Part shown: positions 1-11,724 of the stretch, piece by piece
Layout: each line of letters begins with the position of its first letter
Position numbering within the stretch: the stretch's first letter is position 1
Origin: Stomorhina lunata
Taxonomy: Eukaryota; Arthropoda; Insecta; Diptera; Rhiniidae
Direction of reading: 5' to 3'
DNA: 64,000 nt
NCBI GenBank assembly: GCA_933228675.1
Contig: OW121741.1
Location: 43,361,080 to 43,425,079 of the forward strand
Notes under the pieces: model-generated
Told to the model about the DNA's origin: nothing
Database searches by the model: none
The model's input: only the letters and a program-made list of their open reading frames with translations
Translations under genes and position numbers: made by a program

Positions 1-34
1 CTTATAAAAAGCCATGGTGTTGCCTCTTACTTAC

Positions 35-2375
35 CGCTTCTCTCAGATGATTAAATAAAAATCCTCCAGCAAAGATGGTTAACATTGGCAACAACCAGAA
101 TAATGAGTGACAAAATATTTTAAGTGTTAGCCAAAAATTTAACTGAAGATATGAAAACTCTAGTATGCCAAACATATAGAAATTCGTTATCGCTTCCATA
201 TAAACGATAATTGTACAAAACAACATGGCAACTCCATAAATGCTACTGATATCATTTGAACATAACAAAATAATTTGTTTATATATCATCAAAAGTTCAC
301 AAAATTTTTGGATCTCATTTTTATTGGGGATTTTTGTTAAGTGAATTTGTAATCTCAACTGCTCCATTCTTGAGGAAACAAATTTCAGACACTTTGAAAT
401 TGTTTGCACAATTCTTAGGAAAGTAGAAGAAATTATCGAAATTAAAATACAGCGGAGAGCATACATTATATAGGATATATGAAGAAGTCCTTTTAATTTT
501 CTATTGGCAGTTTTAACAAGTACCAAACTATTTAGCAAATAAATGAAAGTATTTACTGAAAGGATTCGTATGATACTTTTAGTGTAAAGTGCAGACATTT
601 CTGTATTTCTTCTTCTTCTGTTATCCTTGACTCCCAGTGGAGCATAGGGCCTCAACCATCCTTTTATATCGGACTCTATTGCGAGATGTTAGGCATACAT
701 CATTCCATGAATAGTTTGCTGCTTGTAACTCCGCATCAATTGATCTTCTTCACGTTCTAGCAGGTGCACCAACACGACGGCCGCTTCCTTGTGGATTCCA
801 ACGAAGCGCTTGTCGAGCAATGTTGGTATTTGGCCTTCAAAGTGTGTAGCCTATCCATCGCCATTTCCGTTGACATACCTCTGTGGAAGCAGGGATTTGG
901 TTTGTTGCATCAAGTAGATCTTCATTTCTTATGCGATTCGGCTACCATATATTAAGAATTTGTCTTAAGCATTTGTTTGTAAAGGTTTGCAGTCGTTTAT
1001 CGATGGCATTCATGCGTTTCCATGTTTCGCAGCCGTAATACAGGATGGACTTGACATTCGAGTTATATATTCGTAACTTAGTTGTTGTTGATATTTGCCG
1101 AGATTTCCAAATTGCTCGAAGAATGCCGAATGCAGATTTTGCCTTATTAATACGCGATTTAATATTCTCGTCTGCACCACCTTTTGTAGTTACTAAACTT
1201 CCCAGGTAATTGAAGGTATCTACACGCCCAATAACCTCGTTATTCACATTGATGTGTGTCAACGGGTTTGCGCCATAGCCTCCAGGCATAATCTTTGTCT
1301 TGGAAATATTAATTTCAAGACCAGCTATACGAGATTCAGCAGTAATAGCGTTAGTATTCTCTTAAAGGTGGCTTAGAAGACATACGTCATCGGCATATTC
1401 CAAGTCTTCAAGTTGTTTAAAGGGTGTCCATTGGATACCGTGTCTACCATTTAGAGCCGTACGCATTATGTTGTCGATGACGAGGATAAAAAGTATAGGT
1501 GATAATATGCATCCTTGTCGAACGGATCTGATAGTTTACCCTTGTGTAGGACTCGACTTTTAAAATCAACGTACATTGCCCGGATTAAGTTGAAAGTTTT
1601 TGTCGGCATGTTAGATTTTCTAAAATTCTCCATAGATAGCTTCTATTGACACTGTCGAAGGCCTTCATAAAGTCGATAAACGCTAGGTAAATAGGAGTGC
1701 GGAATTCATTACATTGCTCTAATACTATTATTACTGTGTTGATTAGATCAACACAAGAACGGTTTTCTTGAAACCCAAACTGATTTTCGCGGAGTGTAGA
1801 GGAAACTGCGTCGGATATTCTGTTCAAAATTACACGACTTAGTATTTTGCTTGGTATTGGGAGAAGTGTTATACCCCTGTAGTTATTGCAGTCTTTAGGG
1901 TCACCCTTTTTTGGTATTTTGACTAGTATACCTTCATTCCAAGAGGTTGGCAAAGCTTCTTCTTCCCATATTTTACGCACAAATGGGTGCCACAATCTCG
2001 ACGATCCTTCAACATATTTGATCTCAAATATTTATGGCTCCATTTTCGAATGGTTTCTAATAACGTTAAATGTTTGTGTTGTTTCGAAATCCAATATATA
2101 TTTAAGATAACATGTAAAATACTCGTAAATGCCATCGAAATGTGTAAATGATAATTGCCCGCTTCATAGAAACCCTTATAAAAATAAAACTTTTTAAACA
2201 TTAAATTTAAGACAAAACTGGTTATCATTAAAATCTGTAAAGTTGCATGATATATATAAAATACAATATCATTTACAATCGTATAACTGTCATTAATCTC
2301 ATCATATCTGACATTTAATAAACTGGCGATTTTTAAAAGTTTGTAATAGATATTGAAACCGAATTCGTTGCTCAT
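35..2375 (-). pseudogene. E1: Gr39a-like gustatory receptor first exon, split by a LINE
   Basis: Minus-strand chemoreceptor exon in two parts, 2375-2016 (N-terminal ~120 residues, starting MSNEFGFNIYYKLLKI) and 608-35 (rest of the six-TM region, ending FNHLREA). The part between is an RTE-type LINE. Removing the insert plus one 4-base AAAT target duplication leaves exactly 930 bases (310 codons) in one frame, ending at a phase-0 donor GCG|GTAAGT at 35/34, like its paralogues E2-E5. The ATG at 2375 is chosen because it aligns with the starts of E2-E5; two earlier in-frame ATGs lie in or beside a RepB repeat that begins about 3 bases upstream. With the coding insertion and a replaced promoter it is almost certainly inactive. 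Family assignment is by resemblance to the YxLLxIxGLM N-terminus and TGNYY motif of Gr39a-type receptors. Confidence 0.8.
609..2015 (-). mobile_element. RTE-type non-LTR retrotransposon, 5'-truncated, inside E1
   Basis: Reverse-transcriptase fragments on the minus strand: finger/palm motifs (PKKGDPKDCNNYRGITLL, then AFIDFMKAFDS near 1648-1684), a YADDVCLL catalytic box at about 1386-1397, and a C-terminal stretch with YLGSLV and SILYYGCETW down to 942. The frame is broken between about 1585 and 1289, and there is no endonuclease domain, so this is a dead 5'-truncated copy. The 3' end is a (GAA)n-like tail at 609-620. The flanks are AAAT (2016-2019 and 605-608), a target-site duplication. The RT resembles the RTE clade found widely in insects; the clade call is from motif memory, not from a tree. 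Confidence 0.8.
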
Positions 2376-2377
2376 TA

Positions 2378-3941
2378 TCATACCCACCATCAAAAAGAAT
2401 GGAGGTATATTGAGATTGTCAATGCGTTTGTAATTTCTTTAATATTGGCTCAAAAACCAAAAAATATATATTCTGAATCCTTATGAAATTCTAAGACGAT
2501 TGAGCGATGTCCGTCTGCCTGTCTGTCTGTTGAAATCACGATAACGCCTAAACGAAAGAAGCTAGCTCACTGAAACTTAGTAAAAATATTCTTCATCTCT
2601 GAGAAAATTTTGGTATTGAAATTGGGCAAAATCGGTTCACATTTGACCATAGCTCCCGTATAACCTCGTCTAGGCTAATCGCTTATTTGTTAATAAATGA
2701 CAAATTATAGCAGCTATGCTGAATTTGGTATATAGAAGTTTTACATTAGCCCTAGGCAGCGTAAAAATTTCATCAAAATCGGTTCACATTTAGCCATGGC
2801 TCCCATACAAAAAACTTACGAAAACAGCCTAAATTTCACCTAAAATACACTTAAATGCCAATAAATCTATAAGTATAACAATGCCAGCCAGTGTGCAAAA
2901 TTTTGTCGCAATCGGTCACCATTTGACCTAGCTCCCATATAAAAAACTTACGAAAACACAAAAATTCAAAAAGAAAAGGGGATTTATGTCCGTCTGTCCG
3001 TCAGATAAAATCGTGATAGCTCCTTAACTACAAAAGCTAGTAAGACTAAATTAAGCCTAAGGAAGTCTTATGTCAATGTCAGCCAGTGTGCAAAATTTTG
3101 TCACAATCGGTCACCATTTCACCATAGGTCCCATATAAAAAACTTATGGAAACACAAAAATATATAAAGAAAAGGTTGTTTATGTCCGTCTGTCCGTCGG
3201 ATAAAAGCACGATAGCGTCTTAACGAAAAGAGCTAGAGGGACAAAATTTTACAAAAGTATTTTGGATATCTTGAAAAAGATGTGTGTTGAAAATGGACAA
3301 AATCGGTTCAAATTTAGTTAGAGCTCTCATATAACCCCGCCCCGGGAAACACATTAATGCTGATAAATTGATACAATTGTAATAGCTACGACGATTAAAT
3401 TTAAAAGAGGGAAGTTTTATGCAATTTTTGATCAGTTTATCAAATTTTATAGGAATCAGTCCATATTTGACTTTAGCTTTCATATAAAAAACACTCACGG
3501 AAACCAAAAATTTTAGCAAAGGCCAGTTAAAAGCTATTAAATTAGAAACTATGATAGCTATGGCCACTAAATTTGGCAAGAATAAATTTTGTTACAATCG
3601 GTGAACATTTGGCTATAATTCTTATATATATATAACATCCCCTTTTTATATCTACAATCAAAAAGATTTGGAGGTACATTCATTATATTAAGATTGCACC
3701 TATGAAATTAGATAGGCAGCAATCAATATTCAGCCCAGGCTTTATATACGATTATGCATTAGGAACTCCTAACGAAATATATGGACCTGCCGTATTACTA
3801 TTAACGTGTTTAGCCCACTTAAAATTTTTTCAGTTTTGGTCCAGATTTTGAATTAGCTGCACCCTGTTTCTGAATTTAACACAACTTGATGGTGGGTATA
3901 TAAGATTCGGCACAGCCGAATATAACACTCTTACTTGTTAT
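2378..3941 (+). mobile_element. RepB copy 1: DINE-1/Helentron-like non-autonomous element
   Basis: Starts with ATACCCACCATC directly beside the E1 start codon and ends with GATTCGGCACAGCCGAATA then ACTCTTACTTGTTA. It holds a GTCCGTCTGCCTGTCTGTCTG microsatellite-like core and several diverged internal repeats of 'AAAATCGGTTCACATTTGACCATAGCTCCC'-type blocks. No coding frame of note; the open frame at 3220-3579 is not conserved between copies. The terminal CGGCACAGCCG hairpin followed by ACTTGTT is typical of the DINE-1/Helentron-associated elements of Diptera. The assignment is by appearance. Confidence 0.6.
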
Positions 3942-4029
3942 TATTGACTTTAATTTTGTATATTAATATTCCTTTGGTTTTTACTTGTTTCTTTACTAAA
4001 TATTCATTAATTATTAAATTCAATACATT

Positions 4030-6018
4030 CCGTTTGCAATTTCCTTAATATTGGCTCGAAAACCAAACTTGACGTATACTCTTATAGAATAATCCACGAT
4101 TTCGAAAGATTGCTTTCTTTCGTATCCTATAAGAAAGGCTCCAAAATAGTGGAACCAAAATTATTTCGAATTCGAGTTACTCACTTTCTTTCGCGTAGAT
4201 TTTCCTTCCAAATCGTAGAACAGGCTATTAATCCTTATGAATGTCTAAGACGATTGATTGGTGTCCGTCTGTCTCTTGTCGGAACGATAACGCACTAAAC
4301 GAAAGGAACTAGGTCCCTGAAATTTGTCAAAAATATTCTTTATTTCTTGAAAAATTTTAGTATTGAAATTAGGTAAAATCGGTTCGCGATTGGCTAGGCC
4401 AATCACTTATTCGCTAATAAATGACAAATTATAAAAGGTATGATGATAAAATTTAGTGTATTCAATTTGACATTATCACTCCCATATAAAAGACTTACCG
4501 AAACATCCTTAATTCCACCTTAAATACACTTAAATGTCAATAAATGATAAACTGCAATAGCTATGGCCACTAAATTAAGCACAATGAAGTTTTTTGTCAG
4601 TCCTAGCCAATGTAAAAAATTTTGTTACAATCTGTTAACATTTGACCATAGCACAAAAATAACACAAAGATAAAAGCGCGAAAAACGAAAAAAGCTAGTG
4701 GAACAAAGCTTTACAAAAGTATTTTTGATATCTTAAAAAAGTTTTGTATTGAAAATAGGCGAAATTGGTTTAGATTTAATTAGAGCCCCATATAAACCCG
4801 GCCCGGGAATCAAATTAATGCTGATAAATTGAATCCAATTGTTATTGCTATGACGACTTAATTTAGAACAGAGAACTGTTAGTCAGTATATCAAATTTTG
4901 TGGGCATCGGTCCATATTTGACCATAGCTTTCATATAAAAACCACTCCCGGAAACCACTAAAATTTCGCAAATGCCAGTTAAAAGCAATTGAATTTAAAA
5001 CTACGATAACTATGGCCACCAAATTTTGCATAAATAAGCTTTATATAAATACCAGTTAGTGTACAACATTTGGATATAGTTCTTATATAAAGGGTTTTTC
5101 AATAAGAACGCTACAAGAGTTAAAAAAAAAAACAAAAACGGTTTTGCATATCAATGAAATTCTATATTCCTATAAAAACACGTTTGATGCCATAATGTAT
5201 GAAACTCGATTTCTTTTGCATGACCATCACGGGCACGCTGAACCCAATTCTCGACGGTTTTCGGCCGATACTGCCGCAATTTTACGTTCGATATTCGTAC
5301 AAAGTTCATCAATAGTCGCTGGCTTGTTGGCATAGACCATTGACTTGAAAGAAAATAGCCTAACGGCTTCAAATCGCACGACAGAGGCGGCTAATCGACT
5401 GGACCATTTCGTGAGATAACACGTTCTCTAAGCTTGGTTTTCATTAAATTGATTGTGACATTCGCTATGTGACTTGTAGCGTCGTCGTGTTGGAATCACA
5501 TATCCTTCAAGTCCATATAATCAAATTGGGGCCAAAAATATTAGGTTATCATTGAACGGTAGCGTTGTCATTCACAGTAACGTGCCGGTCTTGATCATCA
5601 CGAAAGAAGTACGGCCCAATGACGCCGGCGGCCCATAAACCGCACCAAACCGTAATTTTTTCGGGATGCAATGATGACTCATGGAGTACGTGTGGATTGC
5701 TGCCTGACAAATAACCCATATTATGTTTATTGACGAAGTCATTCAGCCACAAATGAACCCCATCGCTGAAGATGATTTTTCTCTTAACGTTGAGGCCACT
5801 GATTTCGAATTTCGGTAGTAAACTTTAATAATTTCTACTTGTTGTTGGCTCGTATATTTTTTCATCAGGAAGAGAAATGTCAAACGAGCAGCAAGAAATA
5901 TGGCTTCGTCTGCTGTCCCTGTTGCTGTTTGGTTTGGTCCACATTTTGAATTTGCTGCACCCTCGTAGATATATGATATATGTTTCTAAATTTAACACAA
6001 ATATAACACTCTTACTTG
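4030..6018 (+). mobile_element. RepB copy 2, interrupted by a mariner relic
   Basis: Same family as 2378-3941: 'TTGCAATTTCCTTAATATTGGCTCGAAAACC' type start (in part), internal blocks at 4300-5080, then a mariner fragment (about 5090-5821), then the remaining right part to CACTCTTACTTGTTAC at about 6018. The left edge is diverged. A short AT-rich linker (3942-4029) separates it from copy 1 and carries nothing recognisable. Confidence 0.5.
5090..5821 (-). pseudogene. Mariner-like transposase relic (DD41D-type), N-terminal half missing
   Basis: Minus-strand pieces match mariner transposase. Residues near 5752-5549 read WLNDFVNKHN, LHPEKITVWCGLWAAGVIGPYFFRDD; residues near 5372-5151 match the C-terminus (FLSSQWSMPTSQ, ENWVQRARDGHAKEIEFHT). 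Frames change between pieces and the HTH half is absent. One inverted-repeat end (AAGGGTTTTTCAATAAGAACG, 5089 on) is present; the partner end near 5821 is missing. Sequence clearly differs from the two intact mariners at 18460 and 24248, so it is an older lineage. Confidence 0.7.
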
Positions 6019-6019
6019 T

Positions 6020-6460
6020 TACATCTACAATCAAAAAGATTCGGAGATACAATCAGCCCATTAAGTTTGAACTAAGGAAATTATATAGCTATAAATCAAT
6101 ATCCAGACTTTATAAAAGGTAGATGCATTAGGAACTCCTAGCAAAATATACGGACCTCTCGTATTAATAATCTTAAGCTAAACGAAAAGTATTTAACAGA
6201 TTATTAATACTAAACTGTACCCGGTTAAGAGATTAAATTTTGTGCAAAGTAAATACTAGGGAAATCACTTAGATACTTTTAAATGTTGAACTATAAAGCT
6301 ACTGCACTATAAGTCCAAATATTTTACCAACAATACCAACTCGCGTAACATTTGGTCCATATTTTGAATTAGCTGCACCCTCGAGAATATATGAGATATT
6401 TTCATAAATTTAACACAACTTGATTGTGGGTATTTAAGATTCGGCACACTCTTACTTGTT
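6020..6460 (+). mobile_element. RepB copy 3, 3' part only
   Basis: Carries the right third of RepB (ATGCATTAGGAACTCC block at about 6122, 'ACCAACAATACCAACT' block near 6328) and ends GATTCGGCACACTCTTACTTGTT at 6460. It abuts the 3' end of copy 2, so the two copies are tandem or one was cut by deletion. Positions 6461-6733 are AT-rich and hold nothing recognisable. Confidence 0.5.
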
Positions 6461-6733
6461 ATTTAAATAAAGTTTAAACTTTTGTCCATTGTATCTTTAT
6501 TATTTTTGGACTTATCTTCACTTACGACCCATGGTTGTTTAAGTAATTTTATTATATTCAATTAGGAAAAAAAAAACATAATCCGACAAATATTTTGGAT
6601 GATATCTATATTTAGGTGACATCATCTTTTAAAAAAATTTAATATTATGGAATATATCGAAACTGTTCTACTTCAAATTCGGATACAGCAGAAAATTTTA
6701 CATAAAAATTGGATATCAAATTCGTTTGGTAAA

Positions 6734-7500
6734 ACAAGTAAGAAAGTGCTATAGTCGGTCAAGCCCGACCATACGATACCCTTCACCACTAAGGTCAAAA
6801 GTGTTATTTTTTCTGTATAAAGACAAATATTTGCTAAATTTTGCCATCATACAAACATTTTCTCAAAATTTTTATATTAAAGCTGCTTCCGACATTTGGA
6901 CTTATATGAGAGCTAGGGTCAAATGTGGATCGACTGTCTTGAAATTTTGCAAATTGATTACAGTTGTTACAAAAATTAAGTATGTAAAAAATAAACTTAA
7001 AATTCCCATTATCTTCAGATTTACGAGCTTTTTAGTAATTTTTGTCTCATTTAGTGCGTTTTTAAAGAAAAGTTTGTATGGGAGCTATGGTCAAATGTGA
7101 ACTGATTTTAACGAAATTTGGTACAGTGATTTAAGTTGAGTAATAAGCAGTATTTGATTTAAATTTCATGAAAAAAATATTGATATTTGTTGCCAATATA
7201 TCAATTCCGGGAAGTGGGACCTATGGGAGGTACCATAAATAATGGATCGATTTTGACAAATTTCAATAGCCATGGTCCCATTATTAAAAGAATAATCTGT
7301 GCCAAATTTCATCAAATTATCTTTAGAATTGCGATCTGTAGTTTGATTACAAGGTTTACATGGGGGTTCAGCCAGCCAGAAAGTGATTCTAAGCCTATTG
7401 GTATACTAAAAGGTGGGTCTAAGACAAATATTTCCATGCGTAACACACATCAGCACAAACTTATAATACCCTTTCCACCTATGGTGGTGAAGGGTATAAA
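6734..7500 (+). mobile_element. RepA copy 1: DINE-1/Helentron-like non-autonomous element
   Basis: Reads ACAAGTAAGAAAGTGCTATAG, then GGTCAAGCCCGACC (hairpin arms), and ends in a CCCTTTCCACCTATGGTGG / TGAAGGGTATAA hairpin. Its middle carries conserved blocks seen in all copies (TGGGACCTATGGGAGGTACC; GTTTGATTACAAGGTTTACA; CCAGCCAGA). In this copy the GGAC microsatellite core is lost. The open frames 6726-7100 and 7187-7519 recur in every copy with different breaks and are not genes. Confidence 0.65.
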
Positions 7501-7551
7501 AAACTGTTACGTAGTGTAATTGAAAAGTATTTTAAACATAAAATATCTTAC

Positions 7552-8478
7552 CTCTGCTCTCAGATTATTTAATAGCAGTCCTGTAGCATAAATGGCCAAC
7601 ATTGGTATTAACCAGGAAAATGTTTGGACAATTTTAATCATTAGCCACAAACTAAACTCATTACTTGTAAATTCAAACAAAGCGAATATAAACAAATTCG
7701 AAATTGCTTCGAGACTTATGACGAGTGTGCAAACCAACATGGAAACTCCATAAATACTGTTGACATCTTCAAAGCATGTGATCAAAACTTCACCATAAAT
7801 GTTCAAAAGATCACGAAATTTTTGAGATTCGATATGATTTAAAGTTCCAGTTAGATGGACTTGTAATGACAATTCCTCCAGTGATAATGAAATAGATTTA
7901 AAACAATATAAAATAGTTTTCACAATTTTTATAAAAATCGATGAAATAATCGAAATCAAAATACACCGGAGGGCATACATTATAAAGGGCAAGAAAAGAA
8001 ATCCTTCTACTTCAGAGTTTGCAGTTTTCATGAGCACTATGAGATTCACCAAATAAAGAATAATTATTAAGTACAGAAATCTTAGGCGAGTTTTTGTATA
8101 AAACGGGAACGTTTCTCTATTTAGACTTAAATATTTATCATTCCATTTGCGTATGTTTTCCAATAACATCAAATGTTGGCGCTGCTTTAAAAGACACCAG
8201 ATGTTTAGAAAAAAGTGTATAATACTTGTGGAAGCCATGGAAAAATTTACGAAATAATTTCCAGTTTTATTGAAACTTTCATAAAAATATTTGGTTTTAA
8301 ACATCAAATCGAAGGCGATACTTGTTATCATTAAAATTTGTATAATCAAATGATATATATAAAAAATCGTATTATATTGAATCGTATAACTGTCATTTCT
8401 CTCATTGTATTTGACATTTAGTAAACCAGCTATTTTAAGTAGTTTGTAGTAAAGTTTGAACTCTGGTCCATTTAACAT
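7552..8478 (-). CDS. E2: Gr39a-like gustatory receptor alternative first exon, intact
   Basis: A 309-codon exon from ATG (8478) to donor GCAGAG|GTAAGA (7552/7551), phase 0. The N-terminus has FKLYYKLLKIAGLLNVKY. Hydrophobic segments lie at about residues 40-60, 74-95, 124-146, 155-185, 232-258 and 270-298, giving six of the seven expected TMs; TM7 and the C-terminal TYhhhhhQF signature are absent because the exon stops. A TGNYF motif lies between TM1 and TM2. The product would be an insect gustatory receptor in the dendritic membrane of taste neurons, a ligand-gated cation channel subunit with cytoplasmic N-terminus. No 3' exon is seen between this exon and the left window edge, so it must splice past E1 to exons outside the window. 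The promoter side (8479-8869) is AT-rich with no clear signal. Confidence 0.85.
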
Positions 8479-8869
8479 TATTACTGGGTTTACACGTATT
8501 TAATTTTTTATAGTTTTCTTACATTTTTACTTGTTTCTTTAATTAATTTACTTGTATTACTAAAGTTCTGTTATAAGAATTTTTTAATTAATTAACTAAA
8601 TGGTAACTTTTTGTTTGTTATAAATATTCCTGTTGCCCAGTCCAAATTATTCAAAAAACAATAAATATTTGGTTTGAGAATTTTGTATTAAAAGACTTTT
8701 GGGTGGCAAGTTTGAATGGATTAATTAAAGTACAGGTACAGACATAAGATAAGTATATAAATGATGAATTATTATTAATATTAAACATATGTAGATAGTA
8801 AATGCGATAATATACTTTTGAGCTATTACTAAGAAATTTCGATAATTTCTATATTAGAAATAGAATAGA
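8479..8869. other. AT-rich presumed promoter region of E2
   Basis: About 390 bases between the E2 start codon and a RepA copy. No coding frame, repeat family or inverted repeat is seen. It should contain the E2 promoter if each first exon has its own, but no convincing TATA or initiator can be assigned by eye. Confidence 0.3.
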
Positions 8870-9346
8870 AAGGGTATATTAGGTTTGTGCTAAGGTTTGT
8901 AACGCATAGAATTTTGTGTGTTTAGACCTACATTTAAGTATATCGATCGACTATGAATCACACCCTGATGAGATTTAACGACAAGCTTATTCATACATAT
9001 AAGCTCGTGATAAAAGTACAGGTCGTAACACTAAAGATTATTATTGGACCCCCATTTAAACTATGTAATCTAACTACAGGTCGCAATTCTAAAGATAGTT
9101 TGATGAAATTTGGCACAGTTAATTTTTTTGATAGTGGGACCATGGCTATTGAAAATCGTCAAAATCGGTCCATTATTTATGGTACCTCCTATAGGTCCCA
9201 CATCCCGGAATTGATATTTTGGCATGAAATTTAAAATATATACTGCTTATGTAAATCAAAATTGTTGTACTAAATATCGTTGAAATCGCTCCTCATTTGA
9301 CCATAGCTCCCATACAAACTCTTCAAAACGCACTTAATGAGACAAA
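8870..9346 (-). mobile_element. RepA copy 2, truncated
   Basis: Reverse-orientation RepA beginning AGGGTATATTAGGTTTGTGC and running to the CACTTAATGAGACAAA block, where RepA copy 3 starts. The GGTCGGGCTTGACC end is missing because copy 3 inserted there or replaced it. The frame 8953-9234 is repeat-derived. Confidence 0.6.
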
Positions 9347-9347
9347 C

Positions 9348-10081
9348 ACAAGTAAGAAAGTGCTATAGTCGGTCAAGCCCGACCATACGATAAACTTCAC
9401 CACTAAGGTCAAAGGTGTCATTTTTTATGTTTTTTTGGACTTATATGAAAGCTAGGATCAAATGTGGACCGATTATCTCGAAATTTGGCAAATTGATTAC
9501 AGTCGCTACAAAAATTATGTATGCAAAAAATAAACTCAAAATTTTCATTATCTTTAAATTTACGAGCGTTTTAGTGATTTTTTGTCTTATTTAGTGCGTT
9601 TTTAAAGAAAAGTTTGTATGGGAGCTATGGTCAAATGTGGGGCCGATTTCAACGAAATTTGGTACAATGATTTTAGTTTACATAAGCAGTATTTGTTTTA
9701 AATGTCATGAAAAAATATTGATATTTGTGGACAATATATGAATTCCGGAAGTGGGACCTATAGGAGGTACCATAAATAATGGACCGATTTTGACCAATTT
9801 CAATAGCCATGGTCCCATTATCAAAAAAAATGATCTGTGCCAAATTTCATCAAATTATCTTTAGAATTGTGACCTGTAGTTTGATTACAAGGTTTATATG
9901 GGGGTCCTGCCAGCCAGACGGACGGACGGACGGACTGACGGACATCGCTAAATCGGCTCAGAAAGTGATTCTAAGCCTATTGGTATACTAAAAGGTGGGT
10001 CTAAGACAAATATTTCTATGCGTTACATACATCAGTACAAACTTATAATACCCTTTCCACCTAAGGTGGTGAAGGGTATAA
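9348..10081 (+). mobile_element. RepA copy 3, full length
   Basis: Starts ACAAGTAAGAAAGTGC, has the GTCAAGCCCGAC hairpin block, the AGCCAGCCAGA / GACGGACGGACGGAC microsatellite core near 9910-9940, and ends at the TTCCACCTAAGGTGG hairpin and GGTATAA at about 10081. It is one of the most complete copies. Confidence 0.65.
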
Positions 10082-10082
10082 T

Positions 10083-10351
10083 TAGTAAAATGGTCGTAAG
10101 TCTGAAGATAATGAGAATTTTTGTAAAAACTGTAATCAATTTGCCATATTTCGAGATAATCGGTCCACATTTGACCCTAGCTCTCATATAAGTCGAAATG
10201 GCGGAAACAGCTTAAATATATAAGTTTTGAGAAAATGAAGGCAAAATTTAGCAAATATTTGTCTTTATACAGGAAACAGAACATATTTTACCTTAGTGAT
10301 GAAGGGTATCGTATAGTCGGGCTTGACCGATAATAGCACTTTCTTACTCAT
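10083..10351 (-). mobile_element. RepA copy 4, partial
   Basis: Reverse-orientation end fragment running from the 'TCTGAAGATAATGAGAATTTT' block to GGGCTTGACCGATAATAGCAC and TTTCTTACTCATT. Copies 2, 3 and 4 are head-to-head around 9348-10083, consistent with copy 3 having inserted into an older reverse copy (2 plus 4). Confidence 0.6.
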
Positions 10352-10422
10352 TAAATTAAATTTTTGGTCCAAAATTTAATAATTACACTATGCTCGAATT
10401 TGACACATTATTTTTTTAACTG

Positions 10423-11147
10423 CGAAGTTAGCGCTCGTATTCGCGATATTCGCGATTTAAAATTTGTACGCTATTGTAAAAAAACGGTATTTAAACACAA
10501 GATTCTTTTTTTCTCCAAAAATCTACTTTATTAGCGAAAAATCAATACAAAATTATAAAAACGCGGTAATTTTTATTTGCGCAAAATAATTTTTTTGCGA
10601 AATTTTTTTTTATTGTTATTTTTTTATTTTACTGTCAATTTATAAAATGTAATTTATTGTCAAATCGTTTAATCACTTCTTTATGATTCTTCTGTTTCAA
10701 CCAATTCACGTTAAAATCCACGTGCTGCTCCATTTGGATACGATTAGTTTCACTACCGAAAATTTTTACAACAATAATATTTTTTTGGCAAAAATATACA
10801 ATAAATTTGAAACTTAACTGCTATGCCACTCTCGTCATGTTCCAAATTTAAATTTTATCAAAGTAGATTGATTAAAATCAAAATTAGCGAATATTGCTAA
10901 CATAAGTGATAACTTCTGAAAACATCTAGCGCGACAAATTTCAAACTCTAAGCAAATAAAATTTGCGAAAAAAAATCGCGAAAAATAATTTGCGCTAAAA
11001 TTTTCAATTTACTGATGTGCATATTTAATCAAAATTTTTAAATTTCAAATTTAAAAATGGTCAAAAAAGTATAAAAATTTATTTTTTATAGTACTTTAGC
11101 GTACAAATTTTAAATCGCGAATATCGCGAATACGATCGCTAACTTCG
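10423..11147. mobile_element. Foldback/MITE element with 51-bp terminal inverted repeats
   Basis: The left end (10423-10473) begins CGAAGTTAGCGCTCGTATTC and the right end (11097-11147) is its reverse complement with one mismatch over about 51 bases. The interior is AT-rich with many GCGAAAAA-type words and no coding frame. No obvious target duplication flanks it. The very CG-rich arms (TCGCGATATTCGCGA) are unlike any other repeat in the window. Confidence 0.7.
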
Positions 11148-11551
11148 AAAAATGGCTAATGCCACTGAAATCTGCGTACTCGATTTAGTTTTATCAATAG
11201 GGTGCCCAGCTTGTTAAAATTTGCGACTAGCTAGTGTTATTTTTTGTCTACAATTTTGCTTTAGAATTTTAGCAACATTTAGAAACGCCGTTCTTATTTG
11301 AAATGTCTTAACATGTCTTAGGTACGCCATGTCGACCGAGAACATTGCCGCGATATTTGAAAGTATGCAAGACAATCTTATACAATTTGTTGCCGTGTTA
11401 AGAAGTCGCTATACAAACTTGGTCATATCCAACTGATCAACAGAGATCACTGTTTGGCCAGGTCGCACAAAAATAAAAAATGTGAGTAACGTAACTTTAA
11501 AAAATGTTGATACTATTTTATTGAGACTTAAAGGGTTGCCTTTTATATTTA
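11148..11551. other. Unassigned intergenic DNA
   Basis: No repeat family, inverted repeat or conserved coding frame is recognised. The short minus-strand frame at 11409-11606 runs into the next hairpin and has no family resemblance. Confidence 0.3.
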
Positions 11552-11722
11552 GTATACGACCCGATCTATCCGATCTATGAAAAGGTGGTTTATAACTCAA
11601 AAACAAAATTTCGAAATATTAGCTAAAATTTTCGAAATTGCGAAAAATTAGCTAAATATTTCGAAATTTCGAAAAAATTCGAAATTTGAGTCATAAGCCA
11701 CCTTTTTATAGACCGGGTCACA
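11552..11722. repeat. Short foldback repeat
   Basis: Left arm around 11552-11605 (CGACCCGATCTATC, GAAAAGGTGGTTTATAACTC) pairs with the right arm around 11683-11722 (GAGTCATAAGCCACCTTTTT, TAGACCGGGTCA). The loop is made of repeated TTTCGAAAT words. It sits against the left edge of a RepB fragment. Confidence 0.55.
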
Positions 11723-11724
11723 TA

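Noticed and set aside
1923..2393. A 156-residue single protein across the E1/LINE junction
   Set aside because: The last ~35 residues read LINE sequence out of its own frame; it is a junction artefact.
6726..7519. Open frames of 80-124 codons in RepA copies (also 9809-9991, 18009-18254, 56065-56727, 58920-59150)
   Set aside because: The same frames recur in each copy with different stops and shifts and no codon-level conservation; they are repeat DNA.
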